Source: an uncultured Acidobacteriaceae bacterium (lineage in GTDB: Bacteria > Acidobacteriota > Terriglobia > Terriglobales > Acidobacteriaceae). From it: a DNA stretch of 64,000 nt. The notes under the pieces were generated by a model. That model was given only the letters and a program-made list of their open reading frames with translations. It made no database searches and had not been told where the DNA came from. The stretch lies in contig CAIMKZ010000106.1 in NCBI GenBank assembly GCA_903842065.1, positions 186,001-250,000 on the forward strand. Reading direction: 5' to 3'. Both the position numbers and the translations under genes were made by a program. Shown in pieces: positions 17,873 to 25,980 of this stretch. The first letter of the stretch is position 1, and the number at the start of each line of letters is the position of its first letter.

Positions 17873-18403
17873 CTACTTCAGATCCAGAATCTGCTGCGGG
17901 TCCACGCGAATAACCATGTACCCCAGCGCCTGGTCGATCTTGCTGAACCAGTGCGGCGTCCCAGCCGGGATTATCACCACATCCCCTTCGTGGATCTCCT
18001 GGCTTACTCCGTCCTCGATCGCCGTTCCTGACTCGCCCGGCCCATCCTGCGCCTTCACCTGCGCGCTGTCGGCGGCCCTCACCTTGGCGTTCAACACCTT
18101 GCCGCCGGTCACCAGCGTCGCCGAGCCCTTCAGCACGTAGTAAATCTCGCTCACCTTGTAGTGAACCGCCACCGGCTGCGGCTGGGCTGCCGTCCGGTAG
18201 AGCGCGCCTACGGCGATGTTGTGCCCGCCCGCATCCACCACGCGAATATTCGGCAGCGTCCCCTGCTTGTGCTCCGGTCCCGCCATGGCCGCAATCTCCG
18301 CCGCCTTGATATCGACCGCCGGCAGCGTTCCCACCTGCCCTGACGCCATCAGCGGCATCGCCGACGCCGCACCAATCACCAGCATCCTGATGTGCATTCG
18401 CAT
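17873..18403 (-). CDS. Exported cupin-domain protein
   Basis: This 176-residue protein has an N-terminal signal peptide (about residues 1-22, ending LMASGQ) and one cupin barrel. Metal-ligand-like residues lie in AVHYKVSEIYYVLKG (first motif) and IIPAGTPHWFSK (second motif). Between them is an extended loop with LVTGG and DGPGESGTAI. It is the exported counterpart of the cytoplasmic cupin at 4146-4649. The gene is convergent with the small secreted protein and divergent from the M1 peptidase. The substrate is unknown. Confidence 0.78.
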   Translation of the reverse strand: MRMHIRMLVIGAASAMPLMASGQVGTLPAVDIKAAEIAAMAGPEHKQGTLPNIRVVDAGGHNIAVGALYRTAAQPQPVAVHYKVSEIYYVLKGSATLVTGGKVLNAKVRAADSAQVKAQDGPGESGTAIEDGVSQEIHEGDVVIIPAGTPHWFSKIDQALGYMVIRVDPQQILDLK

Positions 18404-18572
18404 CCCTCAACCTCCTCCAAACTAATCCGGATGGTAGCAGGCTCTAAGTAACCCGGCAAAATAACTACTTAGTCACGGGATAACTGAGTGACTCTTCCCG
18501 GTCCGCTTTTCCTTCCGGCTCGGTTCTGGGCTATAGTGGTCACACACCAGACTTACTGTCACGAGGTCTTCG

Positions 18573-21056
18573 ATGCGTTTGCACGTCCGCGCCCGTCTAT
18601 TTCTGCTTGTATCCGTCGTTCTTGCAGCTACAATGTTTCTCCCCGCTCAGGGACCGGAAAACACCAGCACCGTATACCGGCAACTGCGCGATCTGCTTCC
18701 CTCGGGCCAATCCGTCTCCATCTCCAACTTCGAACTCAAGCGCGACGCCGCCACCTTCTCCCTGCGCAGCGGCAGAATCGTGTTCTACGGCGAGGTCAAC
18801 GGCAAGATCACCGGCGCGGTATTCAATGGCGAAGGACATCTCCACATCGCTCCACCCACCGCCGAGGAGCGGCACAACCTCGCTCTCCAGACCCACGTCG
18901 AGGCCTTCGACGAAGACTTTGACCTGGCCGTCCTGCGCTTTTCTGACTCCACGGCCGCTGAACTACACAAAGCCTCCACAGCGAACGGCCAGTCAGACAA
19001 CTCCTTCGTCAAGGCGGCCCAGGATCTGCAAACCTTCCTGCGCCGCCACTCGATTCAGTTATCCAACAGCGGCGATGGAGAGACCTACTACTCAAAGTCG
19101 TTCTATGGAAACCTCGACCTGCGCCTGCTAGAGGATGTGCTCAGCCCTGCCCCCGGCGGATACTTCATGGCCGCGATGCACGGCAGCAAGAACGCTCATC
19201 TTTTCTTTATCCTCGACCCCAACGGCGTCGGCGAGGTCGCTCCGGAAGAGGTGGCACTGCTCAACTGGGACTCGCGAGAAAACTCTGAGACCATGCCCCT
19301 CGCCTTCCACCGCGCCGCCGAGTATGCAAAGAACGGCGTCCCCTCCGGTAACGAGCGCAACGGAACCTACCGCATCCTCAACCAGGACCTCGACGTAGGC
19401 ATCGAGAAGAACGGCTTCCTCACCTCGACGGCCACTGTCGAAATCCGTGCCGAGCAGGACCAGGCCGCCGTGATTCCCTTCAACCTCTATCCCACGCTGC
19501 GCGTCAGTCAGGTTACAACCATCGACGGCAAGCCGCTCGACTGGGTTCAGGAAGCCAAGGACGTGGACCCCGACTTCGGCGTAATTCTCGCCGCGCCACT
19601 CAAGAAAGGCGAAACCACAAAGATCAAGATCACCTACTCCGGCAAGGACGTCGTCTTCAACAAGGGCGGAGACAACTATTACCCAGTCGCCCGTGAGAAC
19701 TGGTATCCCAATTCCAACCGCGGCCTCGGCGACTACGCCAACTACCACATGACCTTCCACGTGCCCAAGGGCCTTCAGATCATCGCCACCGGCACCAAGG
19801 TCAAAGAGAACAACGATGGCAAGCTCACCCTCACCGAGTGGAAGACCGATTCGCCCCTGCCCGTCGCGGGCTTCAGCTTCGGCGACTTTGCCACCAAGCA
19901 AGCCAAAATCCCGGCTGGCTCATCCGGGCAGTTGACGCTTGACGCCTATGCCAATAAGCAGCAGCCCGGATTTCTGAGCACTCTTTCCAGTTCTTTGTCC
20001 ATGGCCGGAACTTCCCTGGGCTCACTCGACTCCACCAACATGCTCGGGGCAGAACTCGCACAGGGCCAGGTGGCCGCGCAACTCTACACCGACTACTTCG
20101 GCCCCTTGCCCTTCTCCCACATCGCACTCACCCAGCAGTCGGCCTGCAACTACGGCCAAAGCTGGCCCATGCTCGTCTATCTGCCCGTCTGCGGCTTTCT
20201 CGACACCACCCAGCAGCACTTCCTCGGAATGGGCGGCTTCGAAGGCACACTCTACTGGAAAGAGGTCACGCCGCACGAGGTCGCACACCAATGGTGGGGA
20301 CAGACCGTAGGCTTCTCCAGCTACCGCGACCAGTGGATGAGCGAGGGCTTCGCCGGCGCCTCGGCCTCCATCTACCTACAGGCAACCCGCCCGAAGCCAG
20401 ACGACTTCCTCACCTACTGGCAGGAGCAGCGGCGTTTGATCACCGAGAAGAACCAGTTCGGATTCCGGCCCATCGAAGTAGGCCCCGTCACCATGGGCGC
20501 GCGCCTCAGCTCGCCCAAGACCGGCTGGAGCGTATACCAAAACCTCGTCTACCCCAAGGGCGCTTACATCCTCCACATGCTGCGCATGTTGATGTGGTCT
20601 CCCCAGCAGGGGGACGCGCGCTTCAAGGCCGCCATGCAGGACTTCGTCGCCACCTACCGCCTCAAGCCCGCCACCACCGAGGACTTCAAGGCCGTCATGG
20701 AAAAACACATGGACGACGCCATGGATCTCGACAGCAATCAGCGCCTCGACTGGTTCTTCCGCCAGTTCGTCTACGGAACCGACCTGCCTGCCTATCACTT
20801 TGAGTCACAGGTCACTCCGAACGACAAAGGCAACTCCCTGCACATCAAGCTAGTCCAGTCCGGTGTGCCAGACAGCTTCCGCATGCGCGTACCCATCTAC
20901 CTTGAGTTCGCTGACGGCAAGGTGCAGCGCCTCGGCTCATTTGAGGTCTACGGCAACAGCACCAAGGACCAGACCATACAGCTGCCCAAATTCCCCTCGG
21001 CCATCAAAAAAGTCTCCATCAACCACTACTACGACGTTCTCTCGATCGATAACTAG
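18573..21056 (+). CDS. Exported M1-family zinc aminopeptidase
   Basis: This 827-residue protein begins with a signal peptide (about residues 1-27). The zinc site is intact: H568-E569-V-A-H572 in HEVAHQWWGQ, and the third ligand E591 in DQWMSEGFAG, spaced HExxH-x18-E as in M1 enzymes. The GxMEN-type exopeptidase motif is not obvious; the equivalent place reads FLGMGGFEGTLYW. Residues 1-270 form an N-terminal region with no clear family, 280-470 the saddle-like beta domain, 480-720 the catalytic domain. It should process peptides outside the cytoplasm, but aminopeptidase specificity is uncertain because of the missing motif. Single gene, followed by a repeat hairpin. Confidence 0.85.
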   Translation: MRLHVRARLFLLVSVVLAATMFLPAQGPENTSTVYRQLRDLLPSGQSVSISNFELKRDAATFSLRSGRIVFYGEVNGKITGAVFNGEGHLHIAPPTAEERHNLALQTHVEAFDEDFDLAVLRFSDSTAAELHKASTANGQSDNSFVKAAQDLQTFLRRHSIQLSNSGDGETYYSKSFYGNLDLRLLEDVLSPAPGGYFMAAMHGSKNAHLFFILDPNGVGEVAPEEVALLNWDSRENSETMPLAFHRAAEYAKNGVPSGNERNGTYRILNQDLDVGIEKNGFLTSTATVEIRAEQDQAAVIPFNLYPTLRVSQVTTIDGKPLDWVQEAKDVDPDFGVILAAPLKKGETTKIKITYSGKDVVFNKGGDNYYPVARENWYPNSNRGLGDYANYHMTFHVPKGLQIIATGTKVKENNDGKLTLTEWKTDSPLPVAGFSFGDFATKQAKIPAGSSGQLTLDAYANKQQPGFLSTLSSSLSMAGTSLGSLDSTNMLGAELAQGQVAAQLYTDYFGPLPFSHIALTQQSACNYGQSWPMLVYLPVCGFLDTTQQHFLGMGGFEGTLYWKEVTPHEVAHQWWGQTVGFSSYRDQWMSEGFAGASASIYLQATRPKPDDFLTYWQEQRRLITEKNQFGFRPIEVGPVTMGARLSSPKTGWSVYQNLVYPKGAYILHMLRMLMWSPQQGDARFKAAMQDFVATYRLKPATTEDFKAVMEKHMDDAMDLDSNQRLDWFFRQFVYGTDLPAYHFESQVTPNDKGNSLHIKLVQSGVPDSFRMRVPIYLEFADGKVQRLGSFEVYGNSTKDQTIQLPKFPSAIKKVSINHYYDVLSIDN

Positions 21057-21074
21057 CCACCGAAATATTCGGTG

Positions 21075-21116
21075 CCCCACCCTCGCCGCGCCTTTGTTTT
21101 TGCGGCTAGGGTGGGG
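21075..21116. repeat. Dispersed hairpin repeat, copy 2 (CCCCACCCT family)
   Basis: CCCCACCCT (21075-21083) pairs with AGGGTGGGG (21108-21116), and inner GCCGC (21085-21089) pairs with GCGGC (21102-21106). Compared with copy 1 (4714-4755) the inner stem has swapped strands while keeping the pairing. It follows the M1 peptidase stop by 18 bases and could act as its transcript end. Confidence 0.78.
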
Positions 21117-21142
21117 AAGGGCAACCCCCAACCCACCACGCC

Positions 21143-21227
21143 CGCTCCCGGAGGGAGCGAATGAAATTAGCCCCGGGTGAAACCAGGGGTAGGCTGCCCA
21201 TAGAACACCGCCGTCCTGTAAGGACGG
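21143..21227. repeat. Cluster of three short hairpins
   Basis: Three stem-loops stand in a row: CGCTCCC/GGGAGCG (21143-21159), CCCCGGGT/ACCAGGGG with one mismatch (21171-21189), and CCGTCCT/AGGACGG (21211-21227). From memory this run of words recurs in other acidobacterial genomes, which would make it a composite intergenic repeat; only one copy is in the window. Confidence 0.5.
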
Positions 21228-21261
21228 CATGACACTTTAATGTTGACTCCAGAACTAGATC

Positions 21262-22014
21262 TTGAATCCCACGGGTGCCCCCGGCCCCTCCACCCCACCC
21301 ATTATCCTTAAATCAGTGAATCTGGTCCGCATCAAAGCCCGGCTCCGCAGCATCACCTGGCGCAAAGCTCTCCTCGGCATCGCCGCGGCCCTCGTATCGC
21401 TGTGGCTGCTCGCGGTCCTCATGCTCATCGCCGCCCGGTTCATCGATCCGCCCACCACAGCCGTTCAGGTGCAGCGCCACATGCAGGCAGTTCTTCACGG
21501 CAAGCCCTACAGCAAACGATTCCAGTTCGTTCCTCTCAATCAGATCTCGCCCAGCTTTCAGCACGCGGTCATCGCCGCGGAAGACGGCGCCTTCTACCAG
21601 CACCACGGCTTCGACTGGCACGCCATCCAGCTCGCCGCCGAGCACGACATGGACGGCGGTAAGATCCGCGGCGGCTCCACCATCACCCAACAGCTCGTCA
21701 AAAACCTCTTCTTCGGCACCAGCCGCTCCTACCTGCGCAAGGGCGCCGAGTTCACACTCGTCCCCATGGCCGAGCTGATCCTCGGCAAGCAGAGAATACT
21801 TGAGCTTTATCTGAATGAAGTCGAGTGGGGCCCCGGAGTCTTCGGCGCGGAAGCCGCCTGCCAGTTCTGGTACAAGACCCCAGCCCGCACCGTCGGCCGC
21901 GACCAGTCCGCCCGCCTCGCGGCAATCCTGCCCTCACCCCTCAAGCGCAAGCCCAGCCGCATGGACAACTACAGCTCCATCATCCAGGCGCGCATGAGCA
22001 TGATGGGCTGGTAG
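21262..22014 (+). CDS. mtgA: Monofunctional peptidoglycan glycosyltransferase
   Basis: This protein of about 250 residues polymerises lipid II into glycan strands. It has one N-terminal membrane anchor (about residues 34-56) and a GT51 domain. The family motifs are AVIAAEDGAFYQHHGFDW with the catalytic Glu, RGGSTITQQLVKNLF, the KGAEF region, ELILGKQRILELYLNEVEWG, and FGAEAACQFWY. No transpeptidase domain follows, so it is monofunctional. The start is uncertain: the frame opens at TTG 21262, a GTG at 21316 is an alternative, and neither has a good ribosome binding site. It follows the M1 peptidase and the repeat cluster. Confidence 0.87.
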   Translation: MNPTGAPGPSTPPIILKSVNLVRIKARLRSITWRKALLGIAAALVSLWLLAVLMLIAARFIDPPTTAVQVQRHMQAVLHGKPYSKRFQFVPLNQISPSFQHAVIAAEDGAFYQHHGFDWHAIQLAAEHDMDGGKIRGGSTITQQLVKNLFFGTSRSYLRKGAEFTLVPMAELILGKQRILELYLNEVEWGPGVFGAEAACQFWYKTPARTVGRDQSARLAAILPSPLKRKPSRMDNYSSIIQARMSMMGW

Positions 22015-22036
22015 AAAAGCCCCGCCCCCAAACTGC

Positions 22037-22789
22037 TCACCCGGCCGCCGGAGCAATCTCCCCCGTCATCGCAAAGTAGATTCGCCGTGCCGTGGCCTCC
22101 TCGTCCGCCTCCGAGCGGATCATCAGGTCGTAGAGCCGGTGGTCGCCCCAGTCCTTGCCGAACTGCTGCTGCATGTACCTGGCCCGCTCGGCGTCCACCG
22201 TACGAGTCCGCTCGACGATGTCGATGCCCGGCTTGATGCGCGCCTTCAGCCGCTCCACCCGCGCCCGGAACGGCGCATAGACGAAGACGTGGTAGACATC
22301 GGGCTTGTGGGCCAGAATGCACTGTCCGCCACGGCCCACAATGACGCACTCGCCTGTCGAGTAGGCCTCTTCGACGATCTTGCGCGTCATCTGCGCCATC
22401 CGCGCCCCGTCAAAGATGTCCCCTTCGCCGATGCCCTCGCCAGAGGCGATGGCGACGCCGCGCAGCGCCTCCTCGTTGAGCCGCTTGAGCCAGCTCTGCG
22501 CCCGCTCGTCGTAGCTCTTCACCACATGCGAGTCGACTCTCGCCGCGTCGGCGATGGCCGTAATAATCTCGCTGTCGAGCAGCTTCCAGCCCAGCCAGCC
22601 GGCGACGATGCCCGCTATCCTGCCGCCGCCGCTGCCGAACTCCCGTGCCACCGTCAACGCCCGATACCGCATAACCACCTCCCGCGCATGCAAGCGCATG
22701 AGGAAATTTCCCAACAGAGGAGCATACTCCAATTCCGCCCCGCGCGCATTGCGCTTCGACATATCGGCACGGTTCATGCTCGCGTACAC
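22037..22789 (-). CDS. Cytidylate-kinase-like P-loop protein
   Basis: This 250-residue protein resembles the cytidylate kinase-like family. The P-loop is atypical (TVAREFGSGGGRIAGIVA, about residues 46-63, with no canonical GKS), followed by GWKLLDSEIITAIADAAR and a helical lid. Later VIVGRGGQCILAHKPDVYHVFVYAP is the family's hallmark strand-loop. This family is often annotated as Cmk-like, but true Cmk usually has GPSGSGKS; so nucleotide kinase activity is not proven. Starts at 22789, 22777 (MNRADMS) or the ATG before RYRALTV are possible. It is divergent from an ATP-grasp gene 57 bases away. Confidence 0.7.
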   Translation of the reverse strand: MYASMNRADMSKRNARGAELEYAPLLGNFLMRLHAREVVMRYRALTVAREFGSGGGRIAGIVAGWLGWKLLDSEIITAIADAARVDSHVVKSYDERAQSWLKRLNEEALRGVAIASGEGIGEGDIFDGARMAQMTRKIVEEAYSTGECVIVGRGGQCILAHKPDVYHVFVYAPFRARVERLKARIKPGIDIVERTRTVDAERARYMQQQFGKDWGDHRLYDLMIRSEADEEATARRIYFAMTGEIAPAAG

Positions 22790-22846
22790 TGGCTACAAGC
22801 ATTGTTCGATGCAATACATGCGCGCTGCGCGGGAGATGAATCGGCT

Positions 22847-23803
22847 ATGAAGCGAATCGGCGTGCTGTTCGGGGTGGAGAACAGCTTTCCCGGCGCGCTC
22901 GTGGAACGCATCAACTCCATCCATCCGGAAGACATCGAGGCCGAGTTCGTCCTCACCGGCTCGATCGCGCTCGACCAGCCGTCGCGCTACGCGGTCATAG
23001 TAGACCGCATCTCCCACGTCATTCCCTTCTATCGCGCCCTGCTCAAGCACGCCGCACTGCAAGGAACCGTGGTCATCAACAACCCCTTCTGGGCCTCTGC
23101 CGACGACAAGTTCTTCAACTACGCCGTCGCCCTCAGCGTCGGAGTCGCGGTTCCGCCCACGGTTCTGCTGCCCCACAAAGACCGTCCAAACGACACCTCG
23201 GAGCGCTCGCTGCGCAACCTCGAGTATCCTCTCGACTGGGATGCGGTATTCAAGGCCATCGGCGAGCACGGCTACCTCAAGCCCATCGACGGCGGCGGCT
23301 GGCGCGACGTCACCGAGGTGCGCGGTCGCGCGGAGTTCTTCCGCGCCTACGACAACTCCCGCGATGAGTGCATGGTCTACCAAAAAGCGGTTGAGTACAC
23401 CGACTACTTCCGCTGCTACGTGGTCGGCCAGAGCAAGGTTCGCGTAATGGCCTACGACCCGCGCCGCCCCCACGAGGAGCGTTACCACGCCAGGATGCCG
23501 CGCGGACTCGCCGCCCGCCGCCTGCTCCGCCGCATGGAACGGGACGCGCGCACCCTCTGCCGCGCCCTCGGCTACGACTTCAACTCGGTCGAGTTTGGGG
23601 TTGAGAACGGCATTCCGTTCGCCATCGACTTCATGAACGCGGTACCCGACACCGATCCGCGTACTGTGGGCGAGAAGAACTTCAACTGGGTCGTGGATCA
23701 GATGGCGCGTCTGACCATCTCAAAGGCAAAGCGCCCTCCGCGCCGGCCCGGCCCAGACGCGGCAAAGCTCCTCGTCCCCGCCGGGGAACAGAAACTGGAG
23801 TAG
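22847..23803 (+). CDS. ATP-grasp-like protein
   Basis: This 318-residue cytoplasmic protein looks like a member of the ATP-grasp group, which ligates a carboxylate to an amine or thiol at the cost of ATP. The N-terminal third (MKRIGVLFGVENSFPGALVE) resembles a pre-grasp Rossmann region. The central segment GYLKPIDGGGWRDVTEV fits the ATP-binding loop, and DFNSVEFGVENGIPFAIDFMNAVPDTD near residue 275 has the Glu and Asn spacing of a metal site. The frame is open upstream to 22139, but that part is antisense to the kinase-like gene; ATG 22847 is where the family sequence begins. Substrate unknown. Confidence 0.7.
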   Translation: MKRIGVLFGVENSFPGALVERINSIHPEDIEAEFVLTGSIALDQPSRYAVIVDRISHVIPFYRALLKHAALQGTVVINNPFWASADDKFFNYAVALSVGVAVPPTVLLPHKDRPNDTSERSLRNLEYPLDWDAVFKAIGEHGYLKPIDGGGWRDVTEVRGRAEFFRAYDNSRDECMVYQKAVEYTDYFRCYVVGQSKVRVMAYDPRRPHEERYHARMPRGLAARRLLRRMERDARTLCRALGYDFNSVEFGVENGIPFAIDFMNAVPDTDPRTVGEKNFNWVVDQMARLTISKAKRPPRRPGPDAAKLLVPAGEQKLE

Positions 23804-23814
23804 CGATTGTTCGT

Positions 23815-24582
23815 CTAGCTTTTCGCGCGTACCAGCACGCAGGTGATGTTGTCCTGCCCGCCGGCCTTGTTGGCTTCATCGATCAGTTGCTTACACAGTC
23901 CGTCAAGCGGCAGCGGCTCGCCTAGTATCGACGCAATGCGCTCGTCACTGAGCTCGCGGTTCAGGCCGTCGGAGCAAAGCAGATACAGGTCTCCGGCTGC
24001 GATCTCAAGCGGGAAGACGTCTGCCGTGACCGAACTCTGTGTGCCAAGCGCCCGTGTGATTACATTGCGCAGCGGCGAGATGCGGGCCTCGGCTGCGTTC
24101 ATGCGTCCAAGGCGAACCTGCTCATCGACCAGGGAGTGGTCGAGCGTAATCTGCTCAAACTGCCCTGCGCGCAGACGGTAGGCGCGGCTATCGCCAACGT
24201 TCACCACCCAGCCCCGAGCGCCCTCCACGGCCAGGCTCACCAGCGTCGTCCCCATCCCGCTGCATCGCGGATTGTGCAGCGCATGCAGGAAGATCGCTTC
24301 GCCCGCCGCGTTCACCGCGCGCTCAAGCACTTCGGCCAGCGGCGTCTCGTGAAGGTTCCCGGCCATATGGTGCATGACAACCTTCACAGCCATGGAGCTT
24401 GCTACCTCGCCCGCCGCCGCGCCGCCCATGCCGTCGCACACAACGTAGACGCCAAGATCGACGCCGACGGCAAAGGCGTCCTCGTTGCCTGAGCGCTTGC
24501 GTCCGCGATCGGTACGTCCCGCTGCTATGTAATGTATGGCGGCCTTACCCAAAAATGTTCTCCCGTTGGTCAGTTTACACAC
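23815..24582 (-). CDS. PP2C-type serine/threonine protein phosphatase
   Basis: This protein of about 255 residues is a PPM/PP2C phosphatase that reverses Ser/Thr phosphorylation in the cytoplasm. Metal-binding motifs are all visible: RSGNEDAFA, VCDGMGG (about residues 48-54), GDSRAYR, LLCSDGLN and GGQDNITCV at the end. No membrane segment or sensor domain is attached, so it is a bare Stp/PrpC-type enzyme. The start is doubtful: the frame opens at GTG 24582, and a TTG about ten codons further in has GGGAG upstream. No kinase gene is adjacent. It converges on the ATP-grasp gene with 11 bases between the stops. Confidence 0.88.
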   Translation of the reverse strand: MCKLTNGRTFLGKAAIHYIAAGRTDRGRKRSGNEDAFAVGVDLGVYVVCDGMGGAAAGEVASSMAVKVVMHHMAGNLHETPLAEVLERAVNAAGEAIFLHALHNPRCSGMGTTLVSLAVEGARGWVVNVGDSRAYRLRAGQFEQITLDHSLVDEQVRLGRMNAAEARISPLRNVITRALGTQSSVTADVFPLEIAAGDLYLLCSDGLNRELSDERIASILGEPLPLDGLCKQLIDEANKAGGQDNITCVLVRAKS

Positions 24583-24618
24583 CGGCCCTTCTATCGGCGG
24601 TGTACAAGTCCATCCTGC

Positions 24619-25899
24619 CTAGTGTGTGCTTCGCGCCGCTGTCGATTCGGGAAGCGGTGGCGCATCGGGAAGCTCGAAGATTTGAATTGCCGAGCCGTTC
24701 AGCACCGCTACTCTGCGCCCGGAGGGCGACAGCGCCACGTTGCCGCCGGCATCGAGAATCGGCGCAACCGGCGTCTCAAGTGCCACGGCTCCCGTTGCCG
24801 TGTCGAAGACTCGCACCCACTGGCCCTTGATGTCGCTGTTCGTCAGCGGATCGAAGGAGTTCACCGGCTGCGACACATAGAGCGCCTCGCGCGCAAAGCG
24901 CAGCCCGCCGCGCGAAGTAACGAATTGCGGCCAGGTTGCATGTTCGGTCTCCGCGGCGCTCCACAGCGTGCCTCCCCCTGTGTTCAGCGCGGTCAGGGTA
25001 TATCCGCCGCTGCCGGTACAGGAGGTCGCCAGCACCACCTTCTCCGAGACCAGATCCAGCCGCGGCATGCACGCCGACGTCACCTCGTCCACGGGCCGCA
25101 TTGCACCGCCGAATTGGCTTTCCACCACGACCCACTGCTCGCCATTGCCGCGCAGAGTGCCGTAAGTGCCCGAGGCCCCGACTGCCGGCCGCACGGCCGT
25201 GCGCACCCGAGCAACCAGCTCCACCTTGCCGGTATCGCCGTGCAGGATGCGCAGAACCGTGTCCTGTCCGCTGCCGGTGTCTTCGTCGCCGGCCTTCTGT
25301 TTCGCTTCGATCGAGTCGGTCACGATCAGTTCCCCGCCGGGACTCACGCCCATCCATTCCACCGGCCCGGGAAAGTGCAGCAGCGGCCTGCGGTTGAGAT
25401 TGGCATCCAGTTCGTAGATCGAATCCATATCGCGCAGCAGAAACCGGGCATCGCCGCCGGCGAGCAGATAGCGCTCACGGTCGTGCACCGTCCACTCGCT
25501 TCGTGCCAGCACGGCGCCGGACTTTACGTCCAGCACAACGGCGCGTATCGTCCGCTGATCTTCTCCCGCGCTCTCGGCTTCGCGCCGCATCAGACCCGGA
25601 ATCCTGAAGGTGAACAGAACCCTGTCTTCACCTGCGAAATCCAGCGAGGCCAGCACATTTCTCTGCCCCAGATAGTTCGCGCCCGGCTGCGCGAAGCCCA
25701 GATCTTCAATGGGAATCGTCCAGCCTGGTTTGACGCTCGGTTTGGCGGGCAGCCGGTCTGAGAGGTCCTGAATCTTCGTCGCGGGAGCGGCCCCGCGGCC
25801 CGTGGCTTTCACTTCGAAGCCCAAGCTCATGCATGCCACCGCCAGCAGACAGAGGCACATGCTTATCGTTGCTCGAACTGTGAGGCTCGCAAGCTTCAT
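24619..25899 (-). CDS. Exported beta-propeller-like protein of unknown function
   Basis: This 426-residue protein has a signal peptide (about residues 1-27) with cysteines near its end, so a lipoprotein is possible though the lipobox is poor. The remainder shows repeating strand pairs such as RVLFTFRIPG, GAVLARSEW, TLWSAAETEH, WVRVFDTATGAVALETPV and GRRVAVLNGSAIQIFELPD. These repeats read like WD40 or PQQ-type propeller blades. No catalytic motif is seen. It lies 36 bases after the PP2C start on the same strand, so the phosphatase could be translated from the same message. Confidence 0.65.
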   Translation of the reverse strand: MKLASLTVRATISMCLCLLAVACMSLGFEVKATGRGAAPATKIQDLSDRLPAKPSVKPGWTIPIEDLGFAQPGANYLGQRNVLASLDFAGEDRVLFTFRIPGLMRREAESAGEDQRTIRAVVLDVKSGAVLARSEWTVHDRERYLLAGGDARFLLRDMDSIYELDANLNRRPLLHFPGPVEWMGVSPGGELIVTDSIEAKQKAGDEDTGSGQDTVLRILHGDTGKVELVARVRTAVRPAVGASGTYGTLRGNGEQWVVVESQFGGAMRPVDEVTSACMPRLDLVSEKVVLATSCTGSGGYTLTALNTGGGTLWSAAETEHATWPQFVTSRGGLRFAREALYVSQPVNSFDPLTNSDIKGQWVRVFDTATGAVALETPVAPILDAGGNVALSPSGRRVAVLNGSAIQIFELPDAPPLPESTAARSTH

Positions 25900-25980
25900 C
25901 CCTTTCTATTGTCGCCGATCGGTTTTGCCCTGGCGCACTCGCGCACTCCATTGCCCCCGGTATGAAAGAGTAGAGACAGA

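Noticed and set aside
18471-18493. AGTCAC/GTGACT inverted repeat before the M1 peptidase
   Set aside because: Arms are six bases with an eleven-base spacer and one copy only; could be chance.
22139-22846. In-frame upstream extension of the ATP-grasp gene
   Set aside because: It is antisense to the cytidylate-kinase-like gene and shows no protein-like pattern; the family sequence starts at ATG 22847.
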